Assembly (NCBI GenBank): GCA_037833965.1
Contig: AP031351.1
Span: 26,176,501-26,240,500 of the forward strand
DNA length: 64,000 bases
Direction: 5' to 3'
From: Marchantia polymorpha subsp. ruderalis
Taxonomy: Eukaryota; Streptophyta; Marchantiopsida; Marchantiales; Marchantiaceae
The notes under the pieces were generated by a model that was not told the origin of the DNA, made no database searches, and was given only the letters and a program-made list of their open reading frames with translations. Below are positions 38,314-50,169 of the stretch, piece by piece. Positions within the stretch are counted from its first letter, which is position 1, and every line of letters starts with the position of its first letter. The position numbers were made by a program, and so were the translations under genes.

Positions 38314-38650
38314 ACCGAGAGTAGGCTTGGCCACGGTCCCGTCCGGACCGACGGTTAACCGGTCTGGGAAAAAAATTTCCAAATATCATAACTCACGCTT
38401 AGTAAGATGCCTCCGCTCCTCGGTCAAGAACATGAACGCCGAGGCCGAGGGCGCCACGTAATCCCCCGCCTTCGCCGATTCCTCGTCCAAGACAAGTCTC
38501 TGTGCGCCGAGAAACCGATCTTTGACACTGAATCCGCGTCCGAGGCCCGGCCTGCACCATCCCCTCCGAATTCAAGAATCTAAGTTGTTTGACATCGGTA
38601 CAACTCATCTCGAGTCGCTGAACTCTGAAAGTCCAGCCGTGGGCTCATTT

Positions 38651-38990
38651 GAGTCGCGGCCCACCTCTTTCCCTCCGCCATCGAGAATTTTTGGTTTTTA
38701 GTGCCCCTCCCCATCGGTCACGTGGGGGTCCAGACCAATGGTTAATCGGTTAACCATCGGTATGTCATTAGTACAAAAATTTCCTATGGCAGCAGAATTA
38801 GACCAGCGAGGTACCCAATTCGTGATCTAGTGTGAAAAAATTCGCGAGAAAATTTTTTCACGAATTGGTACAACTCAGTTCGAGTCGCGGCCCACCTCTT
38901 TCCCTCCGCCATCGAGAATTTTTGGTTTTTAAGGCCCCTCCCCATCGGTCACGTAGGGGTCCGGACCGATGGTTAATCGGTTAACCATCG
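38651..38990. repeat. Subterminal direct repeat pair of the hAT-like element
   Basis: Copies at 38651-38760 and 38882-38990 share GAGTCGCGGCCCACCTCTTT, CATCGAGAATTTTTGG and GGTTAATCGGTTAACCATCG, with a 231-bp period. A worn third copy of the last part occurs near 40897-40965 at the other end of the element. Confidence 0.85.
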
Positions 38991-39466
38991 TGGTTTCTAA
39001 ATTAATTTCAACTCTTTATATTTTATTATAATTTATAGACTTCTCAAATCGTCCAATTTTCATTTTGATATATTTTTCCACAAAAGAAGTCATTTTTCTG
39101 TTTTAAATATGAATTAAATATTTCAAGGTTTCATGTTTTGCCAATTAGTACTTGAATATTTTTCTTTTTTCTTTTGAGTTCTATCTATATGCTAAAAATC
39201 ACTTTTGACATAGTTCATATATACAATTTTTATCTTTGAGTGCATCAAAATTTAATTAGGTTGAAAATATTATCTATTCATCTTCAATTTGTGGTTTCTA
39301 AATAAATTTCAACTCTTTATGTTTTATTATAATTTATAGACTTCTCAAATCGTCCAATTTTGATTTTGATATATTTTTCCACAAAAGAAGTCATTTTTCT
39401 GTTTTAAATATGAATTAAATATTTCAAGGTTTCATTTTTTGCCAATTAGTACTTGAATATTTTTTA
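38991..39466. repeat. 175-bp A+T-rich direct repeat pair in the hAT-like element
   Basis: Copies at 38991-39165 and 39292-39466 begin TGGTTTCTAAAT and end GCCAATTAGTACTTGAATAT, with a 301-bp period and few differences. This is an internal duplication of the transposon. Confidence 0.85.
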
Positions 39467-41483
39467 AATTTTACATTTAATGTATGTTAATTCTTGGGAT
39501 TGTTTTTTCTATTCACTAAAGAACAATTTATGGGTTTTTTTTAATAAAAAAATCATTTTTCATTATTTTTTTTAATATATTTCCAAATTGGAACATTTTT
39601 TTCTCAATAATCAACACATATATTTTTCTTAATTTAGATGGTGTCAAAATATCAAGATTTTATGGAAATTGAATCAAAATATAAGAAATGAGATTTAAAT
39701 AATCTACCTATTTTTAAAAATAACAAAAAAATTCTACAATGTAGATTATATGTCTTCATTGTTTTCAGATGTGATTTATAATATAGAAAATATTTAAATC
39801 AATACTTAATTTTATTTCATGTGCATTTCGTTTAACTTTACTTACATATCTTTAATACTTAGTTGTTTTTATTCCAAATTCTTACACTAGTTCAGGTTTT
39901 ATGAACTTTGTAAAGTAAAAAAAATCAAATCTGACCGTTAGATCTTTCTAATATTTATTATATACGTTGGATACATACTTAAACTAATATTGAACGGTTC
40001 AGATTTTACATCGATGTAATATACATATTTACAATAATTGTTTCAATATTTTATCACTTTTAATTTTTTCAGATCTTTCATATATTTCAATAATACAAGA
40101 AATGGTTACTGAAAATTTTAACTCATGTTTATCAAATTTATTATTATTTTCAATGTAATTTTCAGAATCTTTATCTTGGAAAAAATAAAACTTAAAATCA
40201 TAAAAAAATGCATAGATTTTAAAATATTCTGATTTAAATATAATTAATTTATAATATATAGAGATCAGTTGTCTAATTTATTAGTGTCAAACAATGATTT
40301 TTAAAATTTAAGATGAAAATTTATTATATTTTTTTCATTTTTGTATAGTGTATTCTAGGACTCAAATAGAGTTTAGATTCAAAATTTCATGAAAATTTCA
40401 CAATAAAATTTTTTAGTCATATTTCAATTTTAGTAAATATATCATGATTTTTGAAAAATATTTTTTCAATAAAACATTTTCAACCGTCCGAGTGGGTACT
40501 CATTTGAGTCCTCACGTAATTTTTTTTTATTTTTTTTTACAGTTACAGGAAAAGTCTTTTTACTACGGCTCTCACACATTATTTTTGGCTCTAATATTTT
40601 CCAATACCTGTTATTTCAATGTATTTCCATGGATCAATTATTCAAGGAGTCCGTTTTGATGTCCTTAATTATAAGATTTAACTTAGGACAACTGTTTGGT
40701 TTAGCTTTTTTTTAAAACCATGGATTTCTTCGTGATGTTCTACTCCGGGGCTTGTTTGCGTTCGTTATAGTATATTTTAAGTTAAGGCACATACTAAACG
40801 GACCGGCACAAGGTTTGAATGTATTGACCGATGCCCTGGAGGGCGAAGGCCTTCCACCCACGAGCCATGGCACAATTCCTCCTTCGTGAATGAATCCTCC
40901 GGCCCCTCCCACCGGCCACGTAGGGTCGGGACAGATGGTTAACCGGTTAAAACCTCGGTTAACCGATATGGCAAAATGCCGACCGGTTAACTTACCGGTT
41001 AACCGGTCCGCACATTTCCCGGACAGTGGCCAAGCCTAACCGAGAGCAATATGCGCTGACTATCATCATATGTATGATTACATACCAACCTATATAGGAT
41101 ATCATTACACATTATATAGGTTATTCTGTTATGATGTCCCATAGTGTGTCCGATGTTGTCCTCGTTCCTTTAGTCGCATATTGAGAATTTTATTGGGTTT
41201 GATGCATTCTTCACATGAAGCCCATCCACTCTAATTGTGAATCTCGAGCTCAACGAACTTTTTGTTTTCTTTTGGTAAAACCTGAAGCATTATCCCGGAT
41301 GACGCCATCCAGAAATGTTATAAATTAATCGTAAATCATGCGCGAATCCAGGTTCAAACAAGGAAGGGAAATTCAGACGCGGATACAAGAGCTTGTTTAG
41401 TGACATGTCTACATTTTAACCGTTTGCAGTTGGGAGAAGTCAAACCGAGATGCCACTATCTAATCAATTAATTACTACCCACC

Positions 41484-42340
41484 ATGGATTTTACTCACGA
41501 AGCCAGCCACGTGGATGACCAGCTGACGTTGGCAGGCCAAGGTGTACTTCAGTTTAGTGGGCATCGATGTGTCGAAAAAGCAACGTACAAGAATCACTCC
41601 AGTGACCAAGGGCTGTCACCATTTCTTCGTCACGTCGTGGGCATCTCCGTCTGCAATTCTTGGAGATTTTCCACACAGTCTCAAGAGGTGAGTGCTGGAA
41701 TTGTGTTCACATATTTTCGCAGTGGACATAAATGTAGCTAAACGAGGTTTCGTGGTTGGTTTGCCCCTGGTTTTCTGGGGATCGATCGCATGATTCGGAT
41801 TCTCATTTTGAGTTCGTTTGAATTTCTGTTCCAGTCGATCATTGAGTGTGGAAGATTGGTGACGCTAGGCGATTCGATTTATTGCGAGTGAATTTAGGGT
41901 GAAAGTTTTATCCAGCATGCACTGGTTCTTTTTGAACCGGGACGACGAGGAGAAATGTGAATAGTTTCCTCTGGAACTTGCTTTCTGTTGAGAACAGCGA
42001 CGCCTCCTTTGCCAGTTTTTCGATAACAGGATCCTTGCACGTGCTGCTCTTGGTTGCATAAGCCCTTGTATTTTTTTTGTTCATAATTGTCATCGGGTTG
42101 TTTTCACAGCTCGTAGCTCAAGGTGTGCTTCAACTTTGGTGCTCTCTGCCTTTGCTTGACCCGTCGCACTACAATTTAATCAAATCTATACGATTGTTGT
42201 TGACAGGGTCTAATTTCTCTGAGAGTTTGCTCCCATTTGAGGTTGATCCTTCATGTTACAGAGATAGAACTGAAGATTTGAAAAGTATGCTCGATGTTCA
42301 TTCTACTCTCAGTACAGAGTGCTCCACAGTCATTTGTTAA
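41484..42340 (+). CDS. Putative two-exon protein, unrecognised
   Basis: An ATG at 41484 opens 68 codons ending at 41687 in GAG|GTGAGT, a near-perfect donor. A TTTTCACAG acceptor near 42110 opens the matching phase-0 frame to the stop at 42340, giving a joined product of about 145 residues. Exon 1 contains QLTLAGQGVLQFSGHR and exon 2 contains LVAQGVLQLWCSLPLL. I do not recognise the family and see no signal peptide or clear membrane span. The phase match and clean splice sites support a real gene. Alternatively, this could be spliced 5' untranslated sequence of the downstream SDR gene. The stretch 41047-41483 before it holds nothing I can name. Confidence 0.4.
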
Positions 42341-43409
42341 GTGCTCGAAGTTGGCCAACTGCTCAGGTCGTCAAAGGCTAAAACACTTGAGCTGTGGCAG
42401 CTGCTTCCCTTTCTATCTCATCTGTTTATCTGCCCTTGAAACCGTAAGCTCACTTCGTACTTCAAATATGTAAAAGTTTCAGACCGATATAGTTATGGTG
42501 TGCTGCGATGTACGAATGGACGTACTAGCATCTGTTAATGTCCGGAGCGCTGGTAATTGGAAAGTTTTTTTTTTTTGGGCCGAAATTTTCTACCACTAAA
42601 ACGTGCTTTTTCTTAATAGCACTCTAAGTTGGAAAATTTTGTGACAACCTGATTGATTTTGAGTCTATCCGTCCATTTAGTCCAGTCTGAACAAACCCAA
42701 GTGTAGTTAGCATTTTACTCATTTGAGTGTAAGTTCTGTTCTCCTGTGTAGCTTTTTAGACCTGATTATCTCGTTGTAAATTATTGCGTAGTCTTTCAAA
42801 ACATATTGCGATACTGAGAATCTATAGACATTCCGTAACTTATAGTGCTTCTTCCTGATTCCTTCTCTTGCTTCCAGTCACCCTTTGTAGTAGTTGTGCC
42901 TTCTCCGCGTATCTAATCTGTATCTAGTAGAAAAAGTGGGCTTGGTGGGAAAAGCCCAACTGTATTTTCGATTCTGGATCAAAGAGTCCCTTTTCTTGCG
43001 CGTAGATGGCCAGTAAGATGTAAGTTTATCGATTTGAAGTAACTTTCTGGGAGGAAGTGGACTTAGAACTTATTGATGTTGCTGTCGATGAGTCATAGGT
43101 ATGTGGGAGTAATGTTGATGTGGGGTATGTGATAAGTCAATTGCAGAGCACTGGGTAAATCTGAACGGTTGTTGTGAGTTATATGGAAATAGTTTTTGCA
43201 TGAAGGAAACGATGTAATTCCTAGCCAGGTTGGTTGTACATTTTCGATGAGAGGTCTAGTCATGGACATCCTAAGATGTCAAGAGAAGAAAAGTGTGAAG
43301 ACAAGCTAAACTGAATAGCTTGGATATGCGTGACCTCTTGACTGACTCTTTGAATGTTCCTTGCAGATCAAACGTCTCTTAACTTCACATACGAAGATCA
43401 GTTTGAAGC
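42341..43409. other. Region upstream of the SDR gene
   Basis: There is no coding frame of note. A TTCCTTGCAG acceptor ends about 44 bases before the SDR start codon, so the SDR transcript probably has an intron in its 5' untranslated region that ends near 43366. Confidence 0.45.
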
Positions 43410-44351
43410 ATGGAATACTTCGCCATCTCGCTCCTAGTAGTGGGGTTGGCGTTCTTCTTGTGGGGCATCTACTTCTTTGCAAAAGCCGATGGCGATCTCA
43501 CTATACTACGCCAGGCACCCTTACCACCCAATGCATTTAAAGACAAGGTAGTTTGGATCACTGGTGCCAGTCAAGGCATTGGAGAGACCCTATCAAAGGA
43601 GTTTGCCAGTCATGGAGCGAAGCTGATTTTGTCTGCAAGAAGGTTACCAGAGCTGGAACGAGTCAAGGCATCACTTTCAGGATTGCATGCACCCAGTTCT
43701 GTTGTGTTGCTACCTTTGGACGTTACTGGAAGTGAAGACGTCCTCAGGGAAGCTGTAGAGAAGGCAGAGGCTGCTTTTGATGGAAAGGGTGTTGACATCA
43801 TGGTACACAATGCATCAGCTGCAAGACCAAAACATGGATACTCAGAGATATCAGAGGAGACCACCAAAACAAGTTTCGCTGTGAACGTTATTGGTGTAAT
43901 AACGCTGACGAGGATTCTAGCTCCTAAAATGGCACAGAGAGGCCGTGGTCAATTTGCTGTGCTGAGCAGTGTTGCAGCAAAAATCGGAGCACCCGGTCAG
44001 TCAGTGTACAGCGCCTCTAAGTCCGCACAATATGCATATTTCGATGCTGTGAGAAGTGAGATCGGTTACACTGGCGTCAAGGTGTCGCTCATCTGCCCAG
44101 GTCCTGTCAAGACAGACCCAACCTCAAGTGACCCGCGTCAATCATTGGACAGAGTTGTAGAGCTTATCATGAAGTCGATCTTCCATGAGCTAGATGAATC
44201 CTGGATAGCGGAGCAGCCGATTTTAGCAATGGTGTATTTGCGTCAGCACTTTCCAAGCATCGCGTCTTTCATTATGGGGAAGTTGGGACCCAAACGTGTG
44301 AAGACAGGAGGCGGGTACAGTCTGGGCGAAATGCTGAAGAAGAATGATTAG
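43410..44351 (+). CDS. Membrane-anchored short-chain dehydrogenase/reductase, DHRS7-like
   Basis: This is an NAD(P)-dependent oxidoreductase of the classical SDR superfamily, 313 residues in one uninterrupted frame. An N-terminal hydrophobic helix (about residues 3-25, LLVVGLAFFLWGIYFFA) anchors it. The Rossmann motif TGASQGIG follows at about residues 51-58, then HNASA in place of the usual NNAG. The catalytic Ser lies in VLSSVAAK and the active-site pair in YSASK, followed by the PGPVKT loop. The protein ends KKND, a dilysine-type signal for return to the ER. The closest match by memory is the DHRS7-like plant SDR group; the substrate is unknown. An acceptor shortly upstream suggests a 5' untranslated intron. 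All catalytic residues are present, so it should be active. Confidence 0.88.
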   Translation: MEYFAISLLVVGLAFFLWGIYFFAKADGDLTILRQAPLPPNAFKDKVVWITGASQGIGETLSKEFASHGAKLILSARRLPELERVKASLSGLHAPSSVVLLPLDVTGSEDVLREAVEKAEAAFDGKGVDIMVHNASAARPKHGYSEISEETTKTSFAVNVIGVITLTRILAPKMAQRGRGQFAVLSSVAAKIGAPGQSVYSASKSAQYAYFDAVRSEIGYTGVKVSLICPGPVKTDPTSSDPRQSLDRVVELIMKSIFHELDESWIAEQPILAMVYLRQHFPSIASFIMGKLGPKRVKTGGGYSLGEMLKKND

Positions 44352-47300
44352 GCTGATTAATCTTCATAGGATGTAGTCCTCAGAGGCCACCCGTGTCTGG
44401 GAATCTAAAGTCGCAGGCAATGCTAGTCAATCTATGTTCTTCACGTATCCCATACAGGCCCATACTCGGGAAATTAGTTTGCAGGCGTTGTTAGGTGTCA
44501 TGGTACAAGACACTTGTCTGTTTTCTTGTCCATCAATTTTTTTTTAAATCTCAAGCTTAAAATTACCCTACCTGCTTTTGTCCCGTTTTTTGTCTTTCTT
44601 GCAACGAGCAAGATTGGGTGACAGCAACTCCAGTGGGCTGGATGACATACGTTCATGAACCCCATGAATGTCATATTGGTTTTGTTTCTCATTCGGATTC
44701 CTCTGAATTGTGTCGTCTATGTCAACAAATAAGTTCCATGAGATCCGTGCTTGAACTGAAGCTGGGACATGTTCAGTTCCTGTTTTTCACGGCGATCTTA
44801 CCATATCTCACCTCTTAGAAGATTATTATAAGATCTCTGCCACGATTTCCATTTGCAAAATGAGAAGGATTTTTTAAGTAAGCCACTCAAGAATATTCAG
44901 CTTTAGCAGATTTGCTTTTCCCTCGGTTGGCAATCCTGTGTTGCTTTGTTTCTTTGTAGGTTTTTGAGCTTTTCCTCGTTTAGGTGCATATTCTGGTAAA
45001 ACCTTTGATGACTTGCAGATATTTGAACTGTCTGGTGCCTTAGTTTGAAACCTGAGAAAAAACAGCTTGTTCCGTCGTCTGCTTGGTCGGCATATGTATG
45101 TGATCTTTGTGTGTTCGCCTTGATTAGACCCACTGACTAATCTGGAGGATACATCAGTTCAGTAACTCCAGAGTATGGTGACTATATATTAACGTAGTGT
45201 AGAAATAAGAGGATCAGAAATCTGAAACGCACTAGGAAGTGGTTTGTGGAACAACTTTTGTCGCCTTCGCAGATCATGGAAATGGAATAAGAACGCTTGA
45301 TAGTGAATGCTTTAGATATGAAAGGAGAGAGCTCCCAATCTGCTCCCCTGTCCTGTCGAATGGAAAAAAAACTATGTATAGTTACGAGGCACAGTCTCTT
45401 GTTCGATATATAAACACCATACGATTCGACCATCTGTCTGACTTTGCCACAGGCCTGATCTATCACACGATCTGACGAACGTTATCCTGTACGTAGTCGA
45501 GAATACGTTTTTCAAATCAGGACTTTGTTTGATCAGGAGCTTCCATCGTATTCGGCATTTTATTTCTTCCCAAGACTAGAGTCGTGGTTTGGTCTGAAGC
45601 GATTACGACATTTCCGTAATACTTTATCTGGCCTTCATCTTGAAGAGGCTGGTTGCACTCGCGCCTGGACACATAAAGCGGTCACTTGGATTACGAAAGA
45701 AGAGCTTTAAGTCCGACCAGGTACACAAGTCTGGAATTCTGCTAAAGATGGAGAGAGAGCAGTCGCTCAGCACAGGACGATCATAAGTGAACAGATTTGA
45801 GCACAATGTTCGTGTATCTTTCCTTTAAGGTGGTCCTCATGCCAACTTCCTTTAAAATACAGGCACTTAAGCTCCCAGTTGAAGAAGAATACGTTGTTGA
45901 GCTGGTTGCAACTTAAGGCACTCATTAGGCACTTGTCTTAACCATCTTCGCCATACTTTCAATTCTCGTAGGCTTTGCCGCTGCAAGCACTGCCGTGATT
46001 CTCAACGAAGAGGTCTGGAACAGGGGAGGCTGGTGTTAGCAGCATAGCTGTTGGAGGACTGATCTTTATGTTTTTTTGGGAACTGTTTTATCTCCCGCTG
46101 TTTAGATTTTTAAATTACAGAGATCTCTGGCCACTTTGTTATATGTTTCTTACTAATTGATATTCTACATTGAAAAGTTAATTATTCGAGCACATTTTGC
46201 TTTCTTAATTGCACAGATTCTTCGATTATCATATCAATGTGATAAAAGTACTGAAGGAAGGGTAGTCTGGATCCTATGCATTTAATTAGTGGTCCGTACA
46301 TACTGACTGTGTGCAATTAAGTAGCTCATTACCCGTTTAAAAAAATAAATATATAATGAAACAATGTTACAGAACAGTATGCACGGTTTATGAAATGGCA
46401 ACTCATTTGAGTTCGTCAATAAACAGTTTTGGTGACTTTTTGTGTTGAATATAATTTTATTTTTTATGTAATAATAGCAATTTGTAATCCACAAACCTTT
46501 CATACACGTGTACAATTTAGTCCCCGTATAAAAAATGATGCGGACCTTGTATTTTATGTCAGCTATTCACATTTTTCTTAATATATTATAAATAGAATTT
46601 TATGCCAGACATCATTGAGATTGGAAATTTCTACTTATTTTTTTGAATATCTTGAAAATATAAAATATTTTCAATACATTTATTATGGTTATGTACATGG
46701 CACATAGGAATCTACTTTACGATGACCTTCCTCTCTGAACAGGAAATCAATCTCGTTGCTGAGTTCTATAGATAGCATTTAATCTCTAACTTCCACTCTG
46801 CGTACAGCACCCCTACTGTAATATTTCTCTTTCGTACCATTTACAAATGTATGCACACTTAAGCTCAGAAAAAGAAATACCAGAAGCAAAATTCGGAGTG
46901 ACATGAAGATGCACAACGCATATAGAGAAAGGGAATAATAAACTACGCGAACGAGGAATGTGCAAAATCAAAAGGATGGGAAGACAACACAAGCTGAGTT
47001 CGGATAAAATCCGAACTCATAATCTGGAGCTCGCCCTGAATCATATGTGGGCCAATTCAACCCCAAGGTGACTTTTGACAAATTCTATACTCCAAAGGGC
47101 TTTGAATCTGTCAAGAGTCACAGCAACGTCGTGCGCATGGAAGACGTAGCAGAAGGTCGAAGCGTACTGACGTTGCTTATATATAACGGTCTCCATTCGA
47201 CCAATCTTCAGCAGCTATGATCAGACAATGGAATCAGAAGGAAGTCTTACGTCATGCTCAGGGTTTTAGAACTCATGCCATCAAGAATTTATTCGATCAA

Positions 47301-47613
47301 AAGTTTGGAGAGGATCCAAGCCAATTGAAACTCATTGTCCGGAGAGTGTAAAATTGCAAACCTGTCGGTCGGGGCAGCTCAAAAATATTCACAGATCCTT
47401 CGTTACCTACGTCTGCGCGCTTAATATGCAAATTTGTTTGCTTTCCATGCAGACTGCATAATGTGGCTCAACTTGAGAATCACCTCTATCTACTTTGATG
47501 AGGATGGATGGGGCGAGTTCTGAGCTAGCCAACAGATTTGGAGTGTTCCAGAGTTGTGGCTTTCGGGTATTTGGTCGATGTGAAGCCCACCTCGATGAGA
47601 ATGTCTCGTATTT
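44352..47613. other. Gene-poor stretch
   Basis: The 3' flank of the SDR gene is followed by DNA of mixed and then A+T-rich composition. Short frames only. One fragment resembling a membrane segment is listed separately at 45926-46040. Confidence 0.5.
45926..46040 (+). pseudogene. Possible membrane-protein fragment
   Basis: One frame reads ALVLTIFAILSILVGFAAAS followed by TAVILNEEVWNRGGW and a stop, a convincing transmembrane helix with a short tail. An in-frame stop precedes it and no partner exon was found. It recalls segments of plant four-helix membrane proteins such as DUF1218, but it is too short to assign. Chance remains possible. Confidence 0.25.
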
Positions 47614-47850
47614 TCAGAAGTATCTCAGATTGCCAGATCTGATAAACTCGGACTCTCCAGGAAGGCTTAACTCATACTCTTTGTACTCGGCCCTGGTGCG
47701 CAAACGCAGGTCCAACGCCCACCAGAATAGGCCGAGAGCGATGAGCGAGATTATCGCCATGAAGACGGAGAGGATGGTGCTCGATCGTCTACGTAACTCA
47801 CTCGAGCAAGTAGTGGAGCCGCACTCCAGATCCAAAGCGCTCCGTTTCAT
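47614..47850 (-). CDS. Small putative membrane protein, unrecognised
   Basis: This 78-codon frame begins with an ATG at 47850. It encodes a basic stretch (SSELRRRSST) and one strong hydrophobic span (ILSVFMAIISLIALGLFWWA), followed by a charged tail. The segment is more G+C-rich than its surroundings, which hints at coding. The opposite strand also has a 139-codon frame (47495-47914), so the coding strand is not certain. No domain is recognised. Confidence 0.3.
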   Translation of the reverse strand: MKRSALDLECGSTTCSSELRRRSSTILSVFMAIISLIALGLFWWALDLRLRTRAEYKEYELSLPGESEFIRSGNLRYF

Positions 47851-49639
47851 ATCTGCAATCGTTGCTGAAGGCGGCTCTCGGCTTCAAAATCTGAGACAGG
47901 GCAGCGCAAGATGAGCACATTTAGCTATGAGGATCAACCTAGATATATCTAGAAACTGGAAAAGAGCATCCAAACTTCTTCGACGTACATGTCCTGTTCA
48001 TCGGCACAATTTGGGTTGCAACTGATAGTCTATAATAAATGAGATCATGCCTGCTTATTCAATTAGATGATTGAAAGTTCTGATGATGCCATCTCAATCA
48101 TGAAGAGACGAGCATGGCAGCTTCCACTTCCGACTGCATTCACTGGACTATGTTGTCCAATCTCGAAACATGTCGAAGTTCTTGCGCTCCGATGCAATGC
48201 TCAATGTCGCATCTAATTCCAGCGACGGGAGTTTCTGTTTTCCTCATATCGGTTAGGAATGAGGAGTAGCTCTTTGCTAGTCTTTATTCTGAACATCATG
48301 ATTTTGAAAATATGAGTCCTGATCTGCGGGAACTTACGAATGAAACAGGACGTGAAGGTCACTGAACTCGTAGTTCTAGTAGTCCTTGTGGTCGTGCAAG
48401 TGGTGCGTCAGGCGGGGGAGCTGTGCTGCTCCTTCAAGAGCATATTTTGCTCTTGACCCAAGACCAGGTGATATTGTCAAAGTTTTTAAATGACAGCCGG
48501 GACGTGACCAGTACAGCATCTGTAATATAATTAGTGCAGTTCGCCATTTCAGAAACTGTTCTGACATCGAATCTGAATTGCACTCGTCAGAACTCAATAA
48601 CTTATTGACTATTATATGGAACTTGAAGCTGGAGCCTACAGGTCCATTGGCAGCAACAATTCATCCGGTACTGTTGCATGTGGTCATTGTATTGAGCTGT
48701 TGCAGATGAAGTAACATCATACTGGAAGCAGAGGACTTATTTGCAATAACTCCTGTCTTAAGTATGTACCCACAGTACGACCAGTTTTGCACAAGAAGCT
48801 ATGTCCTGACAATCTAATGACGGTACGGGTGTTCCGGCAATGACCAGATGAAGCATAGTTTTCAAACTCTTGACTTTGACATTAAATGAAATGCGTCGTG
48901 AACTCGCGATATGGATCCTTTCAGTTTATTATGCGAGGGTTGTAAAGCTAACTGCTTTACTGCTTCGTTTTCACGTTTGAACATAAGGTTGATATTTAAA
49001 AGACTTCAACCAGCGAATCGTTTAGGTAGTTTCATGGTCATCCCCATCAGCATGAGCGGAAGTCAAATTTTGCCAAAAAATGTTTTGAGTAAAGTGGTTC
49101 CTGTTATTAAAGAAAGTAATAACAGTGTGTTCAGTACGACTAAATGTCACAGCGTACTGAATGCCATGAAATCCAGAAAAGATGTATAAAATGAACTTCG
49201 TTTGTAGAACTTTAGTAATTAGTTGAAGTTTGCGAGCATTTTAATTTTATTCAACGAAGTTTCACCTGATGTTTCATCTCAATCCAAGTAAGAATTCGAA
49301 CTTAATATATGTAATTATAGTACTGACATTGTGATTTATTTAAGTTGATGAAGTTGGACTCGTCTGATAATACTCTTGTTTAATGATCGCAAGATTCTAA
49401 AGTACCGACCGTCCACTTGCTTGCAAAAAAAAAAAGATTTTTACAAACCATGTTCATCGTCGCCTTCCTTGAAAAAATATTCGAGAGTAGCAAATAGATC
49501 GTTCTTCAAGGAACCAGCCCCTCTTAGGAATCATACTCGTACAGGATTTTTGCTGTCTATGATCCATTCACCCGTGCATGCTGGAACAGGGTAATTACAA
49601 CAGTTACTGATGACTATTTTAATGTCTAAGTAGATATCT
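47851..49639. other. Intergenic, no gene seen
   Basis: Only short frames without motifs. No repeats or RNA genes were recognised. Confidence 0.5.
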
Positions 49640-50169
49640 ATTTAGACATTGACACCGAAGACGATGAGGGGAGAGATAGGTTGAGCATCGAATGCATGAA
49701 GACGTTGAATGAAGCCCTTTACCTCTATCACAAGAGGAAAGGATGTCGGCCTCCGGGTGAGAACAAGCTGATGGACGATACAAAACGCAGTGGTCTAGAG
49801 AAAAGTGCGGCGGAAAGGATCTCGGACGGCAAAGCAGTCGATGCATTGATCATGCGAAGGCACAAGCAAGCATTCAAAGGGTCGCAGCTCATCGATCCGG
49901 ACGACGAGTCTCAAGCTGTCGACGACCGAGCGACCATCGAAGCGGAGGAGAGGTCAACCTATATCTATATCTATTTTCTCAATCATATATGTGTGTATAT
50001 ATACTAAAATAAATCTTGAATGAGTCGATTTTTTCACTTATAATACATCGAAGGAAATCAGAATTTCTATACTTGAAAACAAAATTATTTAGAATACCGT
50101 TGGTTCCTTGCCCTGGAACGGAGGACGCTTTACAACTTGACTGCCACCTTGACCTTCGAAACTGTTAGA
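49640..50169 (+). CDS. Exon-like frames of an unrecognised protein
   Basis: Positions about 49640-49956 hold a G+C-richer open frame with protein-like wording (ECMKTLNEALYLYHKRKG, then SAAERISDGKAVDALIMRRH and a DPDDESQAVDD acidic run), ending at an AG|GTCAAC donor-like site. A second open segment (50093-50169) reads YRWFLALERRTLYNLTATLT and ends at a strong AG|GTGAGT donor. The phases of the two do not join simply. Together they look like remnants or partial exons of a gene. I cannot name it. Confidence 0.3.

Larger units (their letters stand above)
38314..41046. mobile_element. Non-autonomous hAT-like DNA transposon
   Basis: The element (38322-41038, 2717 bp) is bounded by terminal inverted repeats TAGGCTTGGCCAC[G/T]GTCC. 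These match at 17 of 18 positions, and G/C-rich similarity continues inward. It is flanked by a perfect 8-bp target-site duplication, ACCGAGAG, at 38314-38321 and 41039-41046. An 8-bp duplication and T/CAGG-type ends are hallmarks of the hAT superfamily. Subterminal regions on both sides carry repeated GGTTAACCGGT or GGTTAATCGGTTAACC motifs (near 38350, 38735, 38965, 40935, 40960 and 40985). In hAT elements such motifs are typical transposase-binding sites. The interior is A+T-rich with direct repeats and no transposase frame, so mobility would need a transposase from elsewhere. Intact duplications suggest a fairly recent insertion. Confidence 0.88.
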
